A stretch of 64,000 nucleotides of DNA from the NCBI GenBank assembly GCA_951812725.1, contig OX638330.1, positions 2,728,001 through 2,792,000 of the forward strand, read 5' to 3'. Below, one piece after another: positions 36,261-46,029 of this stretch. This DNA comes from an uncultured Caldilineaceae bacterium. Lineage in GTDB: Bacteria > Chloroflexota > Anaerolineae > Caldilineales > Caldilineaceae. A program made the translations under genes and the position numbers. The notes below the pieces were generated by a model that saw only the letters and a list, made by a program, of their open reading frames with translations, did not search any database and had not been told where the DNA came from. How positions within the stretch are numbered: the stretch's first letter is position 1; each line of letters opens with the position of its first letter.

Positions 36261-37289
36261 TTATGGAGCGGCCGCGGCCATCGACTCTTCCTCTGTCGGG
36301 TCAACTATTTTGAGGTTGGCATCTTCCGGACGCTCTTCTCTCATGGCTTTGACGTATTCGATATGTGCCGGCTGCCGCACGAAACCGAAGCGGTTGTTGA
36401 TGCCCAGCATGCCGGTGTTGTTGGTATTGTTCCAAGTTCGGATTTCTCCGAATCCTTTCGCGAGGGCAAATTCGACAGATTTCAGTTTCAATGCAGTGGC
36501 AATGCCGCGCTGCCGATAGGACCGAATTACGCCGGTGATACCGACATATAGCAGGTTTGCATCGGCCTGGCTGGACCACAGATTGGTCATGCCAACGTAT
36601 TCACCCTTGTCGAGCGCGACAAACCAGGCGTCAGGTATCAGATTAGTGCGCTCCCATATTTTCTGAAATTCCTCAAAGGGCACTTGCGAGGGTGGCTCCG
36701 GGCTAGGAACGTCGCGGTCGACCAACCACTCCAACTCGTAGAGCTTCCGATCCCGATCTGGATCGGATTCCAGCTCGGCAACAGTTTTGATCTCGATTCC
36801 CTGCTCAGCCATGCGCTGGGGGTATCGACTCCAGTCGGCCAGGTTTAGACTGGTTGGGTCCATCCGGGACTCCCAGTCGCGCATTTTCTCGGTGAAGCCA
36901 AGTTTGTTGGCAAACCGAACACCATCCTCGTAGTCTTCGCGCGTGCTCGCGAGAAGGCGCAGCGGGTCGAACTGTTGCATCTCCTGGCACAAGTGTTGCC
37001 ATAAGGCAGTACCTACGCCGCGATTTCGGAACTCCGGCAGCACGTCTACGCTAACAAACAGTTTGCCGGGATGGTTTATCCACAGGGACTGGCCGTAGGA
37101 GGCAAAACCCACGGGTTTGCCTTCAAATTGGCCGAAAAAGCGGCCTCTCTTGGTGGCTTTTGATCGTTTCTCGTCGGATTCCTTCCATTCTTCCACGGTG
37201 TCAGGATATTCTACCCAGACGGCGTTCACGATGTCGACTGCCTGGCGGTAGTCATCGTCACTCTGTTCAAAAGGTCGAATTGTAATCAA
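36261..37289 (-). CDS. tandem-GNAT N-acetyltransferase
   Basis: The 342-aa protein consists of two GNAT domains (about 1-155 and 160-330), each with an acetyl-CoA loop: RNRGVGTALW in the first and YRQRGIATALK in the second. The second domain ends with the usual N-x-x-x-N-GF pattern (NNTGMLGINNRFGF). Two-domain GNATs of this kind resemble mycothiol synthase-like and aminoglycoside acetyltransferase-like proteins; the substrate is not known. The start appears to be TTG at 37289, with GGAG about ten bases upstream. Upstream ATGs are in other frames or closed. A mini-gene and terminator lie directly upstream on the same strand. Confidence 0.82.
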   Translation of the reverse strand: MITIRPFEQSDDDYRQAVDIVNAVWVEYPDTVEEWKESDEKRSKATKRGRFFGQFEGKPVGFASYGQSLWINHPGKLFVSVDVLPEFRNRGVGTALWQHLCQEMQQFDPLRLLASTREDYEDGVRFANKLGFTEKMRDWESRMDPTSLNLADWSRYPQRMAEQGIEIKTVAELESDPDRDRKLYELEWLVDRDVPSPEPPSQVPFEEFQKIWERTNLIPDAWFVALDKGEYVGMTNLWSSQADANLLYVGITGVIRSYRQRGIATALKLKSVEFALAKGFGEIRTWNNTNNTGMLGINNRFGFVRQPAHIEYVKAMREERPEDANLKIVDPTEEESMAAAAP

Positions 37290-37400
37290 GGCTCATACTC
37301 CATTCTAGAGAATCATCGGATTTCCGGGGTTTGAAGACGACGAAACACTGGCTCTTCGCTTCTCATATCAGCTGGTACGTCTTCTGCTTTTTCTGCCAAT

Positions 37401-37440
37401 AAAAAAACCGTGGAGCGGTCAAAACACGCGTCCACGGTTT
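37401..37440 (-). terminator. intrinsic terminator of the 23-aa mini-gene (possible attenuator for GNAT)
   Basis: Reading the minus strand, AAACCGTGGA pairs perfectly with TCCACGGTTT and is followed by a run of Ts (seven in all). The stem is 10 bp with a 16-base loop. It lies 21 bases after the stop of the mini-gene and about 110 bases before the GNAT start, so read-through could feed GNAT. Confidence 0.82.
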
Positions 37441-37461
37441 GGGAAACAGTCCAGGGGTGAC

Positions 37462-37533
37462 TCAACGGTCAGGCGCAAATCTCCCTGTAAAGGACGCGTA
37501 GCAACCAAAATCGACAGACAGCTTAATTCGCAT
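37462..37533 (-). CDS. 23-aa peptide mini-gene, unknown function
   Basis: A 23-codon ORF starts ATG at 37533 and ends TGA at 37462. The peptide begins MRIKLSVDFG, has Cys-Tyr at 11-12 and ends TGRFAPDR. It is preceded by AGAAAGGAG eight bases from the ATG and by a promoter TTGACT-N17-TACATT (37626-37598), and is followed by a strong terminator. All parts of a complete transcription unit are thus present in about 200 bases between proS and the GNAT gene. It is too short for usual gene finders. It may be a leader peptide controlling GNAT by attenuation, or an independent small protein. I do not recognise the peptide. Confidence 0.6.
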   Translation of the reverse strand: MRIKLSVDFGCYASFTGRFAPDR

Positions 37534-37597
37534 GGTGTTCGCTCCTTTCTGTGTGGGTGACGGTTCAGCACCGATTTTGTGTCAAGGCACGCCGGCT

Positions 37598-37626
37598 AAT
37601 GTAGCACGGATCTTATTCTGAGTCAA
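37598..37626 (-). promoter_or_regulatory. promoter of the 23-aa mini-gene
   Basis: On the minus strand TTGACT (37626-37621) and TACATT (37603-37598) are separated by 17 bases, five of six and four of six matches to the sigma-70 consensus. Initiation near 37591 gives a leader of about 58 bases before the ATG at 37533. Confidence 0.55.
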
Positions 37627-37666
37627 AACGGCGGTGACGTCGAACGGGCCGGTGTCATCACAAGTT

Positions 37667-39451
37667 CTATTGCAACGATTCGGTAATGACGCCGGCGAGA
37701 ACGGCGGCGGATTCAGCGTTCACAACTGCCTGTATCTGATTGACCAGATCGTCCAGCGGCAGTTCGTCAGTTTCGTCGCTGCGGCGCAGTTTCAGTTCGG
37801 CTACCCCGTTTTTCACGCCCCTGGCCCCGATTGTCAAACGCATTGGGATTCCCAAGAGATCGGCGTCGTTGAACTTCACGCCGGCCCTCTCATCGCGGTC
37901 GTCATACAACACTTCCAATCCGGCTTCCTGCAGCTGCTGGTAGACTCGGTCGGCCACTTCGGTCACTTCAGGTGTGCGTCTTGTCGCCAGGCTAACAATG
38001 TAAACCTGGTGGGGCGCGATGGTTACCGGCCAGACGATGCCGTTGTCGTCGTTGTTTGATTCAATTACGCTTGCCATCAGGCGACCGGAGCCGATCCCAT
38101 AGCAGCCCATGACCATGGGCGCGCTGCCGCCATCTTCGTCGAGGAAGGTGGCATCCATGGCCTCGCTGTACTTGGTGCCAAGTTTGAAGATGTTGCCCAC
38201 TTCTACGCCGCGCTCGGCTCGCATGGGGGCCCGACAGAGCGGACAGGGATGGCCGGCAGAGGCGGCGACGACATCCAGGGCCAAGTCAGGCTCATAGTCG
38301 CGTCCGCAGTTAACGTTTGTATAATGCCAGCCGTCACGATTGGCACCTGCAACCAGATTCGGGCTGCGAACAATCAGGTCGTCTACAACCAGGAGGACCT
38401 TGTCGCGGTGAATGCCGACGGGCGAGCCATAGCCTGGCTCGGCGCCAATGGCTCGGATCTCCTCGGGCTGGGCTGGCCGCAACTGGCGGGCTTTGAGCGC
38501 ATTTGTCAGTTTGGTCTCGTTCAGATCCATGTCGCCGCGGACAACGACAAAGACAAACTGCTCCTTGTCCTCTCCATCCTCTTCAATCGTCGCCACTAGA
38601 AAGAGCGCTTTGGCAGTCCGACTCTGTGGAATCTCGAGAAAGTCGGACAGGGCGGCGATGGTATTGACGCCGGGGGTAGAGACTTCTTCCAAAGGAAGCG
38701 CTTCCTCTACCGCCTGGTCTTCATTCTCGGACTTTACGAAAGTGGCCACCTGCCGGTTAGCCTTGTATCCACATTCGTCACATAGGAGCAGGGTGTCTTC
38801 CCCGACTTCTGTCAGCGCCATGAATTCGTGTGCCATGGTACCGCCCATCATTCCCGTATCGCTTTCGACCGCTATCACCTCCAGGCCGGCACGGCCAAAT
38901 ATATTGAAATAGGCCTGGTAAACAAGAGGATAGTATTCGTCAAGACTGGCGATATCGGAATGGAAGGAGTAGCCATCTTTCATGGTGAACTCCCTGACGC
39001 GGATCAGGCCGCCCCTGGGCCGGGGCTCATCCCTGAACTTCGTTTGGATTTGGTAGAGCATGACCGGCAGCTGGCGATAGCTGTTAATTACACCGCCTGC
39101 AAGCTCCGTAATGACTTCCTCGTGGGTCATTGCCAGGACCAATTCGCGACCGGCGCGGTCGGTCAGACGGGCCAGGTCGTCTCCGATTTCATACCAGCGT
39201 CCGGTGCGTTTCCAGAGCGCGGCCGGCTGCACGACCGGCATCACGATTTCCTGCCCTTCGATGGATTCCATTTCCTCCCGCATGATATTTTCGATCTTTT
39301 TCTTGACCCGCAATCCGAGGGGCAAATACTCGAAGATTCCGGCACCTACTTGCCGGACCAGTCCTGCTCGCACCATTAGCTGGTGGCTACGAATATCGGC
39401 GTCCGCGGGCGCATCACGCAGTGTCTGGAAGAACAGTTTAGACATCCGCAT
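37667..39451 (-). CDS. proS: proline--tRNA ligase
   Basis: The 594-aa class II aminoacyl-tRNA synthetase charges tRNA-Pro. It is the bacterial type: N-terminal catalytic core with motif 1-like YLPLGLRVKKKIENIMREEM, motif 2 FRDEPRPRGGLIRVREFTMKDGY, an inserted YbaK-like editing domain (about 235-385, with KALFLVA and GDMDLNETKL), motif 3 GCYGIGSGRLMA, and a C-terminal anticodon-binding domain (APHQVYIVSL, DDRDERAGVKFNDADLLGIP). The length is normal for the editing-domain form. AAGGAC precedes the ATG. The gene is monocistronic in appearance, with the mini-gene promoter just after it. Confidence 0.96.
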   Translation of the reverse strand: MRMSKLFFQTLRDAPADADIRSHQLMVRAGLVRQVGAGIFEYLPLGLRVKKKIENIMREEMESIEGQEIVMPVVQPAALWKRTGRWYEIGDDLARLTDRAGRELVLAMTHEEVITELAGGVINSYRQLPVMLYQIQTKFRDEPRPRGGLIRVREFTMKDGYSFHSDIASLDEYYPLVYQAYFNIFGRAGLEVIAVESDTGMMGGTMAHEFMALTEVGEDTLLLCDECGYKANRQVATFVKSENEDQAVEEALPLEEVSTPGVNTIAALSDFLEIPQSRTAKALFLVATIEEDGEDKEQFVFVVVRGDMDLNETKLTNALKARQLRPAQPEEIRAIGAEPGYGSPVGIHRDKVLLVVDDLIVRSPNLVAGANRDGWHYTNVNCGRDYEPDLALDVVAASAGHPCPLCRAPMRAERGVEVGNIFKLGTKYSEAMDATFLDEDGGSAPMVMGCYGIGSGRLMASVIESNNDDNGIVWPVTIAPHQVYIVSLATRRTPEVTEVADRVYQQLQEAGLEVLYDDRDERAGVKFNDADLLGIPMRLTIGARGVKNGVAELKLRRSDETDELPLDDLVNQIQAVVNAESAAVLAGVITESLQ

Positions 39452-39597
39452 TTTTATTGTCCTTTTTCAGTGTCTTGTCCGTGAATTTAAGCCTTGTGGA
39501 GTGGATCACTCCAGTTTACGACAAAGCCCACATCGCCAACCTGTGGCTTCGCGTTTATTTGTGTGCAGTTCCTCCACCCGCGGCATCGTGCGATGTA

Positions 39598-40077
39598 TTA
39601 GCGGGTGGAGGTAGTAGGGTCTGGGGAAGAAACGGGGAGTGAGTGCGAGCGCGGCGGGGCCGACTCGGTGCCCTCTGGGCGAGGCATCAAGGCAAGCTGG
39701 ACCAGGATACAGGCCTCAATTACGTGCAGGCCATTTTCATTTGCCCAGTCGGCGGCAGCGGCACTCTCGGCACCTGGCTGGAACCAGATGGCTTGCGCGC
39801 CGGCAGTTTTCGCCTGCGCGACGACGACAGGCGCCTGCGCGGGCGGCACAACCATATTGACAACTGCAGGTGTTTCCGGCAATTCGAGCAAACTGCTGTA
39901 GGCGGTATCACCTTCTATCAGGCGCTCGCGATTGTTGACGGGATAGACCCGGTAGCCGGATTCCTTAAGCTTCAGATAGATCCGATTACCGTATTTGGCC
40001 GGGTTGTTGCTGGCCCCCACCACGGCCCAAACGGGTTCGTTTACGTATTTCTCAATGAGGCCTAATTGATCCTGCAT
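39598..40077 (-). CDS. CoA-binding domain protein
   Basis: The 159-aa protein is a single Rossmann-like CoA_binding_2 domain: VWAVVGASNNPAKYGNRIY at the N-terminus, GYRVYPVNNRE, VVNMVVPP and AIWFQPGAES with a late conserved Cys in VIEACIL. Proteins of this family bind CoA but have no assigned reaction. The last 30 residues are a disordered, serine/proline-rich tail. A good promoter lies about 80 bases upstream on the minus strand. The gene is divergent from the acyl-CoA ligase, so both could be involved in CoA metabolism, which is inference. Confidence 0.86.
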   Translation of the reverse strand: MQDQLGLIEKYVNEPVWAVVGASNNPAKYGNRIYLKLKESGYRVYPVNNRERLIEGDTAYSSLLELPETPAVVNMVVPPAQAPVVVAQAKTAGAQAIWFQPGAESAAAADWANENGLHVIEACILVQLALMPRPEGTESAPPRSHSLPVSSPDPTTSTR

Positions 40078-40154
40078 GGTTGTACCCGCCAGGAAACTGC
40101 GTCATTCCTATCGACCGGTCAGAGCGAGGCTCAAAGCAGCCTGCTCGCAGATAG

Positions 40155-40184
40155 AGTATACTTTCGCACAAATGACTGTGTCAA
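40155..40184 (-). promoter_or_regulatory. promoter of the CoA-binding protein gene
   Basis: On the minus strand TTGACA (40184-40179) and TATACT (40160-40155) are separated by 18 bases: perfect -35 and five of six at -10. Initiation near 40148 leaves a leader of about 70 bases. Confidence 0.7.
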
Positions 40185-40314
40185 AGTTCGGGAGCGCCAT
40201 TTCGTTCGAGTTGCAGGTTGTTCAGGTGCAAAGTTGCTCAGGGTCGGCGCTGGCAGGCTATCCGGCAGCGGGCTACATTGCCCAGTCGCGGGACACGCCT
40301 TATAGTTGACCTCG

Positions 40315-40344
40315 TTGCCAATGCGGCTTGCCTTCTGATATACT
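40315..40344 (+). promoter_or_regulatory. promoter of the acyl-CoA ligase gene
   Basis: TTGCCA (40315-40320) and TATACT (40339-40344) are separated by 18 bases, five of six matches each. Initiation near 40351 leaves a 110-base leader before the ATG at 40464. Confidence 0.55.
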
Positions 40345-40463
40345 CTACTCACATTCAAATGGGCTAGTTACAACTGGTTTTTGGTACATGTCCTGAAACT
40401 CAAGTCGGTTTTGGGGGCAAAGGTCAGGCCTTAACGGACCCTAGCAAAGGAGAATTGATTGCC

Positions 40464-42194
40464 ATGTCACTATACGAGCAGAAGCCGTGGTTAGAGAAGT
40501 ACGAAGCGGGTGTACCGGAATCAATTGAATATAACGGGCAACTGACCCATGAAATGCTGGATGCTTCAGCACAGACCTATGCCAATCAGGTGGCGACACG
40601 CCTCCTGCTCGCCTATCTGCCTCTGGGCATCACCGTTCAGGCCAAGCAGACGTATACCGAACTGAAAGACAGGGTTGATCGCTTTGCCTTTGCCTTGCGC
40701 CGAATCGGATTGCAGCAAGGCGACCGAATCGCCATCATGCTGCCTAACATACCCCAACAGGTCATTGCTTTTTTCGGGGCGCTAAAGGCCGGGTGTGTCA
40801 TCGTCAACACAAATCCGACCTATACGCCGCGGGAGCTTAACCATCTGCTGGAGGACAGCGGCGCGACCGCCATTGTAATTTTGAGCGGATTCTACGAGCG
40901 AATCGCCCAGGCCAGAGAGAATACGGATCTCAAGCATGTGATTGTTACGGATGTACCCGACCCGTTGGGCTTTCCATTCAACAAGCTCGTCGAGAAGAAA
41001 GTGCGTGCTTCCGGCATGATGACCGATGTCCCCGACGGCCCGGGCATCTGGGCGTTCGACAACCTGATTGAGACGAGCGCTCCAAATCCTCCGAGCATTG
41101 AGGTAACTCCTGATGATGTAGTGCTCTTTCAGTACACCGGGGGCACAACCGGTTCGCCAAAGGCGGCCATGTTGACCCACCGAAACGTCATGTCCAATGT
41201 CCAGCAGATCGAGGCCTGGTACAGGGATCTCGAGTATGGCGGCGAAAAGGTGCTAGGCGCAATTCCGTTTTTCCACGTATACGGTATGACGGTTGCCATG
41301 CTCTTTTCCATGTACAACGGCTCGGAGTTGATTGTAACTCCCGACCCGCGCCAAACTGACCTGGTGCTTGATATTCTTCAGCGTGAGAAGATCACGATGT
41401 ACCCTGGCATTCCCACCATGTACACGGCGATTATCAACCATCCCAAAGTCGATGATGCTGATTTAAGCTCGATCAAAGCCTGCCTTTCGGGCGGCATGTC
41501 GTTGCCGGGCGAGATTCAGCGGCGGTTTGAACAGATCACGGGCGGGAAACTGGTGGAGGGATATGGCCTGACAGAAACGTCGCCCGTGGCCTGCGCCAAC
41601 CCAATCAATGGACTGCGCAAAGAGGGATCGATCGGCTTTCCCGTTCCCAGCACTGAAGTTGCGATTGTCGCACTCGAGCCGAATGAGGATGGAAAATTTG
41701 AGCCCGTAGCCGCAGGGGAAGAGGGCGAGCTAATCATTCGCGGACCGCAAGTGATGAAGGGCTATTGGAAGCGGCCCGAAGAGACGGCGGATTCGATAAA
41801 CGAAGAGGGCTGGTTCCACACCGGCGACATCGCCCGCATGGATGAAGACAGCTGCATTTACATTGTGGATCGCAAAAAGGACCTGATCATAGCCAGCGGT
41901 TACAATATTGTGCCCAGGGAAGTGGAAGAGGTGCTCTATATGCACGAGGCTGTGCAGGAGGCGGCGGTGGCAGGCGTTCCGGACGCCATTCGAGGCGAAA
42001 CGGTGAAGGCCTATGTTGTTTTGAAGGCGGGCCAGAAGAGCACACAGGACGAAATCACCGCTTTCTGCCGAGAACACCTTGCCCCGTACAAGATACCGAG
42101 GCTGGTGGAGTTTCGCGATGAACTGCCCAAGAGTCAGGTAGGCAAGATTCTGCGGCGGGTGCTGGTCGAGGAAGAAAAGCGAAAAATGGCGTAG
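40464..42194 (+). CDS. long-chain fatty-acid--CoA ligase
   Basis: The 576-aa adenylate-forming enzyme activates fatty acids with ATP and CoA, feeding beta-oxidation or lipid synthesis. Motifs in order: P-loop FQYTGGTTGSPKAAMLTHRN, FHVYGMT, GYGLTETSPVAC (A5), GWFHTGDIARMDED (A7), VDRKKDLIIASGYNIVPREVE (A8) and the catalytic lysine in LPKSQVGKILRR (A10). This is the FadD-like pattern. The ATG at 40464 follows AAAGGAG at 11 bases; a TTG at 40455 is too close to that site. The gene has its own promoter. Confidence 0.93.
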   Translation: MSLYEQKPWLEKYEAGVPESIEYNGQLTHEMLDASAQTYANQVATRLLLAYLPLGITVQAKQTYTELKDRVDRFAFALRRIGLQQGDRIAIMLPNIPQQVIAFFGALKAGCVIVNTNPTYTPRELNHLLEDSGATAIVILSGFYERIAQARENTDLKHVIVTDVPDPLGFPFNKLVEKKVRASGMMTDVPDGPGIWAFDNLIETSAPNPPSIEVTPDDVVLFQYTGGTTGSPKAAMLTHRNVMSNVQQIEAWYRDLEYGGEKVLGAIPFFHVYGMTVAMLFSMYNGSELIVTPDPRQTDLVLDILQREKITMYPGIPTMYTAIINHPKVDDADLSSIKACLSGGMSLPGEIQRRFEQITGGKLVEGYGLTETSPVACANPINGLRKEGSIGFPVPSTEVAIVALEPNEDGKFEPVAAGEEGELIIRGPQVMKGYWKRPEETADSINEEGWFHTGDIARMDEDSCIYIVDRKKDLIIASGYNIVPREVEEVLYMHEAVQEAAVAGVPDAIRGETVKAYVVLKAGQKSTQDEITAFCREHLAPYKIPRLVEFRDELPKSQVGKILRRVLVEEEKRKMA

Positions 42195-42271
42195 GCCAGA
42201 CTTTTGACTGCTTGCATCTGGCAGGCTGTTCTCTATGTGCGTCCTGGCAATGATTGCAAAGGGCGCTGCAT

Positions 42272-42300
42272 TTGACAGTTTCGGCGCCGGCTTTTATGAT
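42272..42300 (+). promoter_or_regulatory. tRNA-Leu promoter
   Basis: TTGACA (42272-42277) is a perfect -35, and TATGAT (42295-42300) matches five of six at -10, with a 17-base spacer. It places initiation about seven bases before the tRNA. Confidence 0.8.
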
Positions 42301-42313
42301 GTGAGGCGTGTGC

Positions 42314-42399
<86 letters not shown>

Positions 42400-42402
42400 T
42401 AG

Positions 42403-42443
42403 ATGAGATGCGTGAGCGAAAACCTCACGCATCTCATTTTTGT
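42403..42443 (+). terminator. intrinsic terminator after tRNA-Leu
   Basis: ATGAGATGCGTGAG (42403-42416) pairs perfectly with CTCACGCATCTCAT (42424-42437) around a seven-base loop. The stem runs into a T tract (TTTTTGTTT). Confidence 0.93.
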
Positions 42444-42568
42444 TTAGGACTTGGGTTTGCTTCGAGGTCGTAGGCTAAATTCAGTTGGGCTTAGTGAAGG
42501 CAAACATCCCGCGGTTCTGGCAGACAATGTCGGATTTAAATTCTCACTCTACTTGCTACAGGGCTTTC

Positions 42569-43966
<1,398 letters not shown>

Positions 43967-44082
43967 TCAGCAGTACATTGGTGTAAAACCCGAACAAATG
44001 GTAAGCTGCCCACTTACGATATTTCGTTAGGTGCGATACTGCAAGTTGCACACCACGTCTTTAGAATTTTTGCGTCAGGCCA

Positions 44083-45276
44083 ATGACAATGATCTACCTT
44101 GATCACTCAGCCACGACTCCTCTGCGCCCGGAAGTACTGGAGGCGATGGAGCCATATTTCGGTTCGACCGACCGAGAGGACAACTCGAAATACGGTAACC
44201 CGTCGAGTATCCATCTCGCGGGCCGTGCGGCCCATGCCGGTCTGAGCGAAGCCCGGGGCACTATCGCTGACATCCTGGGCGCTGCCGCCAGGGAGATCAT
44301 TCTAACCGGTTGTGGAAGTGAAAGCGATAACGCTGCTCTTCGAGGGATCGCTTTGGCCCGGCGCAAACAGACCGGCGCCAATCGCATTGTCACGACGGTG
44401 GTCGAGCATCACGCGGTATTAAGTACCGCTGAAGATATGCGCGACTTTTTTGGGTTTGATTTGACGCTATTGCCTGTGAACAGCGACGGGTTGGTTAGTG
44501 AAGATGCGTTGGCGGAGGCACTGGGCGACGGCTCTGACATTGCGCTGGTCAGCGTTATGTACGCCAACAATGAAGTTGGTACGGTGCAGCCGATAGGCAG
44601 ACTAGGCGCGCTGTGCCGGGCGAGAAATGTACCTTTTCACACTGACGCGGTGCAGGCGGCGGGAAAGCTGCCCTTGGACGTAAACGCACTGAACGTAGAT
44701 GCGCTCAGTGCCAGTGCACACAAGTTTTACGGGCCAAAAGGTGTTGGCTTTTTGTACCTCCGTCGCGGCACGCCGTTTCATCCTTTCATTACGGGCGGCA
44801 GCCACGAGGGTAGGCGGCGCGCGGGAACTGAAAACGTCCCGGGCATCGTAGGCATGGCGACGGCCCTGGCTCTGTGCGAAGCGGAGCGGGACGTTGAAAT
44901 GGCCCGTCTGCAGCTGCTGCGTGACACCATCATAGGCCACACGCTGGAAGCCATACCTGGTGCGAGGCTGACCGGAAGCCCCACACAGAGACTTGCCAAC
45001 CACGCCAGCTTCACAATTCGGGATGTAGAGGCGGAGGGAATCCTCATTGCCCTGGATCTGGCCGGAATTGCGGCCAGTAGCGGCAGTGCTTGCACCAGCG
45101 CCCGCCAGCAGCCAAGCCACGTGCTTGAAGCCGTCGGAATCCCCGCGGAAGAACTGGCCGGCGGTCTGCGATTAAGCCTTGGCTATAGCAACACGGCCCA
45201 ACAGGTCGAGCTGCTGCTGCAAAATCTGCCGGACATCGTCGGTCAGCAGCGCCAGATAGTTCCGGCGACATTGTAA
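44083..45276 (+). CDS. cysteine desulfurase (NifS/IscS group)
   Basis: The 397-aa PLP enzyme takes sulfur from cysteine for Fe-S cluster assembly and tRNA thiolation. It starts MIYLDHSATTPLRPEV, has the aspartate in FHTDAVQAAGKLPL, the PLP lysine in SASAHKFYGPKG and the persulfide cysteine in SSGSACTSARQQPSH, the sequence context of group I enzymes. It could supply sulfur to MnmA encoded 13 kb downstream. The start could be the ATG at 44083 or 44089; neither has a clear ribosome site. Confidence 0.93.
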   Translation: MTMIYLDHSATTPLRPEVLEAMEPYFGSTDREDNSKYGNPSSIHLAGRAAHAGLSEARGTIADILGAAAREIILTGCGSESDNAALRGIALARRKQTGANRIVTTVVEHHAVLSTAEDMRDFFGFDLTLLPVNSDGLVSEDALAEALGDGSDIALVSVMYANNEVGTVQPIGRLGALCRARNVPFHTDAVQAAGKLPLDVNALNVDALSASAHKFYGPKGVGFLYLRRGTPFHPFITGGSHEGRRRAGTENVPGIVGMATALALCEAERDVEMARLQLLRDTIIGHTLEAIPGARLTGSPTQRLANHASFTIRDVEAEGILIALDLAGIAASSGSACTSARQQPSHVLEAVGIPAEELAGGLRLSLGYSNTAQQVELLLQNLPDIVGQQRQIVPATL

Positions 45277-45329
45277 GAGCTTAAGGAATACTGCCGCGGT
45301 GTGCGGCGAATGCTTTAATTGAAACGCGA

Positions 45330-45893
45330 ATGCGCAGCCTTCCCAGAAATCTTCCTCACCAGATAAATTCAAGGCATCACAGTCTGACGCTTGCTGGTCT
45401 GCTTAGCATGGACCTGCCAGCGATCGTCAGTGTGATCTTCTTTCTCGGGGCCCTGATCCCTGCTTCGCTCATTTTGACTCTTGGTTATCTGCCGGTAGGC
45501 TTCTTCGGTGGTGTATTCGGGCAGGGCAACATGGACAGGCTTGTTTTTGAAGGAACAGAGATTCCATTGTTGATTGGAGGGGCGGTTGTTGTCCTCTTGC
45601 TGGCTGGGCCAATCTTTTTCTGGAGGGTGAGATTTTTTCGGCGCATTTTGCTCTCCACCACCCTGGTTTCCGGTCAGATCAGGGCCCTGAACATCACAGC
45701 GTTGGAATTCAATGTAGACTACGTATACTGGTTTCAACAGCGTGCGTATGCCGGGCGCAATGCCATTCGGCGCAATCACCGTCGTGAGAAACGAGACTGT
45801 TTGCGCCCTGGCCAGAATATCACTGTGCTGGTAGACAGCACGCAGCCAGAAGCCTCAGTAGCGCTGGAACTGTACTCTCGCAAGGACCGATAA
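45330..45893 (+). CDS. DUF3592-like membrane protein
   Basis: The 187-aa protein has two hydrophobic segments (about 28-52 and 78-97) and a C-terminal globular part. The latter contains EFNVDYVYWFQQRAYAGRN followed by LRPGQNITVLVDSTQPEAS, the pattern of DUF3592 domains (xVxYxYxVxGxxYxG ... GxxVxVxYxPxNPxxS). Function is unknown. An internal ATG at 45408 (MDLPAIVSVIF) is an equally good start, placing the first membrane segment at the N-terminus. It follows the cysteine desulfurase gene by 53 bases. Confidence 0.68.
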   Translation: MRSLPRNLPHQINSRHHSLTLAGLLSMDLPAIVSVIFFLGALIPASLILTLGYLPVGFFGGVFGQGNMDRLVFEGTEIPLLIGGAVVVLLLAGPIFFWRVRFFRRILLSTTLVSGQIRALNITALEFNVDYVYWFQQRAYAGRNAIRRNHRREKRDCLRPGQNITVLVDSTQPEASVALELYSRKDR

Positions 45894-46014
45894 GACCGTT
45901 GGCAGAGAGCTGTTCGGTGGTTGGATTGGTATACCTGCTTTCGTTCTCATGCGTTGGTCCCCGACCCCTACACAACGCCCAAATCGTAATGCAGACTAAG
46001 CGCCACAGTTGCGC

Positions 46015-46020
46015 TATACT
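46015..46020 (+). promoter_or_regulatory. -10 element directly before the TPR gene
   Basis: TATACT ends nine bases before the ATG at 46030, so initiation would fall at or within a base or two of the start codon. The best -35 (CAGACT at 17 bases) is weak. Confidence 0.4.
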
Positions 46021-46029
46021 TAGCGAGGC

